Position numbers and translations under genes: made by a program. From Achatina immaculata (taxonomy: Eukaryota > Mollusca > Gastropoda > Stylommatophora > Achatinidae): a stretch of DNA of 64,000 bases. Positions 63,326 through 64,000 of the stretch are shown in pieces (position 1 is the first letter of the stretch; every line of letters starts with the position of its first letter). The stretch spans positions 12,818,459 through 12,882,458 of the forward strand of contig CM019703.1 in the NCBI GenBank assembly GCA_009760885.1, written 5' to 3'. The notes under the pieces were generated by a model. The model saw nothing but the letters and a program-made list of their open reading frames with translations, had not been told where the DNA came from and did not search any database.

Positions 63326-63965
63326 ATGCCTGTCTTTATTGTCCGGATAATATTGTGCAGCCTATCGGGTGTCATGATTGGCATCCCAAATTTTGCCTTC
63401 CACTGGTATTCGCGCCCCAAGTTTTGTCTTCCACTTGTATTCGCACCCCAAATTTTGTCTTCCACTGGTATTCGCGCCCCAAGTTTTGTCTTCCACTGGT
63501 ATTCGCGCTCCAAGTTTTGTCTTCCACTGATATTCGCACCCCAAGTTTGTCTTCCACTGGTATTCGCGCCCCAAGTTTTGTCTTCCAGTGTAGCCCCCTG
63601 TAGCCAGAGCTAGGTTAGGGTTCCTTGGTAGAAGAGACAAAGATGCAGGATGTCCTCTGGAATACCACACTGCAGCCAGGAGTATGTGGCAAACTGAGGA
63701 GACCCAGGTGTCTTTTACATTCGGCAGTGTCCCCGTCTGAAAGATGGTGGTTTGTTCCTGACATGAGAGTTGCAGATCTGGACGTCGGATGATGGGTTGC
63801 TGTGGTTAGCCCATAGCTTTCTGTGTTAACGCTTGGTTGTTGTTTTGGCGTCGCTGTATGTGAGCGGGTGTTGATTTTGTGGTTGTTTGCTATCGAATTT
63901 GACAAGTCTGTTAGCTTATTCGTTTCCAAACAGACCATAATGTGACGGCTTCCACTGCATCACGC
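63326..63965 (-). mobile_element. RNase H-type LINE ORF remnant interrupted by a minisatellite
   Basis: Minus strand, 5' to 3': SHYGLFGNE (as in G-x-x-GNE-x-AD), NRLVKFDSKQPQNQHPLTYS and DAKTTTKR, SFRRGHCRM (RTGHC-type), GIPEDILHLCLFYQG (PEH-x-L-x-x-C-x-x-Y) and ATLEDKTWG (W-x-x-x-x-x-L-x-x-K-x-WG). Then come seven 31-bp minisatellite units, then DRLHNIIRTIKTGI resembling the ORF's last motif, then a (GACA)n tail. Several stops and frameshifts. The order of blocks is that of RNase H-bearing LINE C-termini. The catalytic Asp after GNE is not preserved. Confidence 0.65.
63390..63590. repeat. Minisatellite, 31-bp unit, about 7 copies, inside the LINE remnant
   Basis: On the minus strand the unit is GTGGAAGACAAAACTTGGGG plus CGCGAATACCA. 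The first unit continues from codons for ATLEDKTWG of the LINE, so the unit is derived from that coding sequence. Confidence 0.95.
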
Positions 63966-64000
63966 TCGCCTCTTCGTGTACAAGCATGGCACAGTATTTG
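63966..64000. other. Window edge
   Basis: The LINE remnant may continue beyond the window on its 5' side; too short to judge. Confidence 0.4.

Overview
This window looks like intergenic or repeat-rich DNA from an animal nuclear genome. The signs are decayed non-LTR retrotransposons with RTE/BovB-like, L2/CR1-like and RNase H-bearing (I/Nimb-like) coding remnants, tRNA-derived SINEs with recognisable A and B boxes, hAT-type miniature inverted-repeat elements, and very many minisatellites and microsatellites. The combination is most like a mollusc or another lophotrochozoan invertebrate, but that placement is a weak inference. I found no convincing host protein-coding gene, rRNA, functional tRNA, CRISPR array, operon or origin. 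The only long open frame with a recognisable product is a 5'-truncated RTE-type reverse transcriptase (48310-49458, +). Other long open frames are translations of tandem repeats.

Layout. 0-13 kb: SINE-A copies, several LINE 3' fragments, an L2-like LINE sitting inside an 18-bp minisatellite (4885-6545), an hAT MITE carrying a 22-bp minisatellite (10310-10739), and two copies of one RT family facing tail to tail (12010-12805). 13-25 kb: a run of minisatellites (13.8, 15.2, 16.2, 17.6, 18.9, 22.8 and 23.9 kb) with LINE fragments at 18.6 and 19.8 kb. 25-32 kb: trinucleotide and polypyrimidine tracts, a GC-rich composite repeat (26.7-28.1 kb), a degenerate 36-bp array, and LINE copies with clear target-site duplications at 31.4 and 31.9 kb. 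32-38 kb: RTE fragments, SINE-B and SINE-C copies, two unrelated 32-bp arrays and two (GGAT)n arrays. 38-56 kb: nine copies of an unclassified repeat of about 350 bp, the RTE reverse transcriptase nested in another minisatellite, a 48-bp and a G-rich 22-bp array, and RNase H LINE ends. 56-64 kb: five more minisatellites, a MITE, a SINE-A copy and an RNase H LINE remnant on the minus strand.

The main theme is two-way traffic between transposons and tandem repeats. LINEs are nested inside minisatellites (5.4 and 48.3 kb). Conversely, minisatellites appear to have expanded out of LINE coding sequence (18.9 kb from an RNase H LRTGH-type motif; 63.4 kb from the C-terminal end of an RNase H region; 12.1 kb inside an RT C-terminus). 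By a manual tally, tandem repeats cover roughly a fifth of the window. Six of six SINE-A copies lie on the + strand. Long poly-C/poly-G runs are strikingly frequent.

All alignments here were made by eye; boundaries are approximate unless a target-site duplication is cited.
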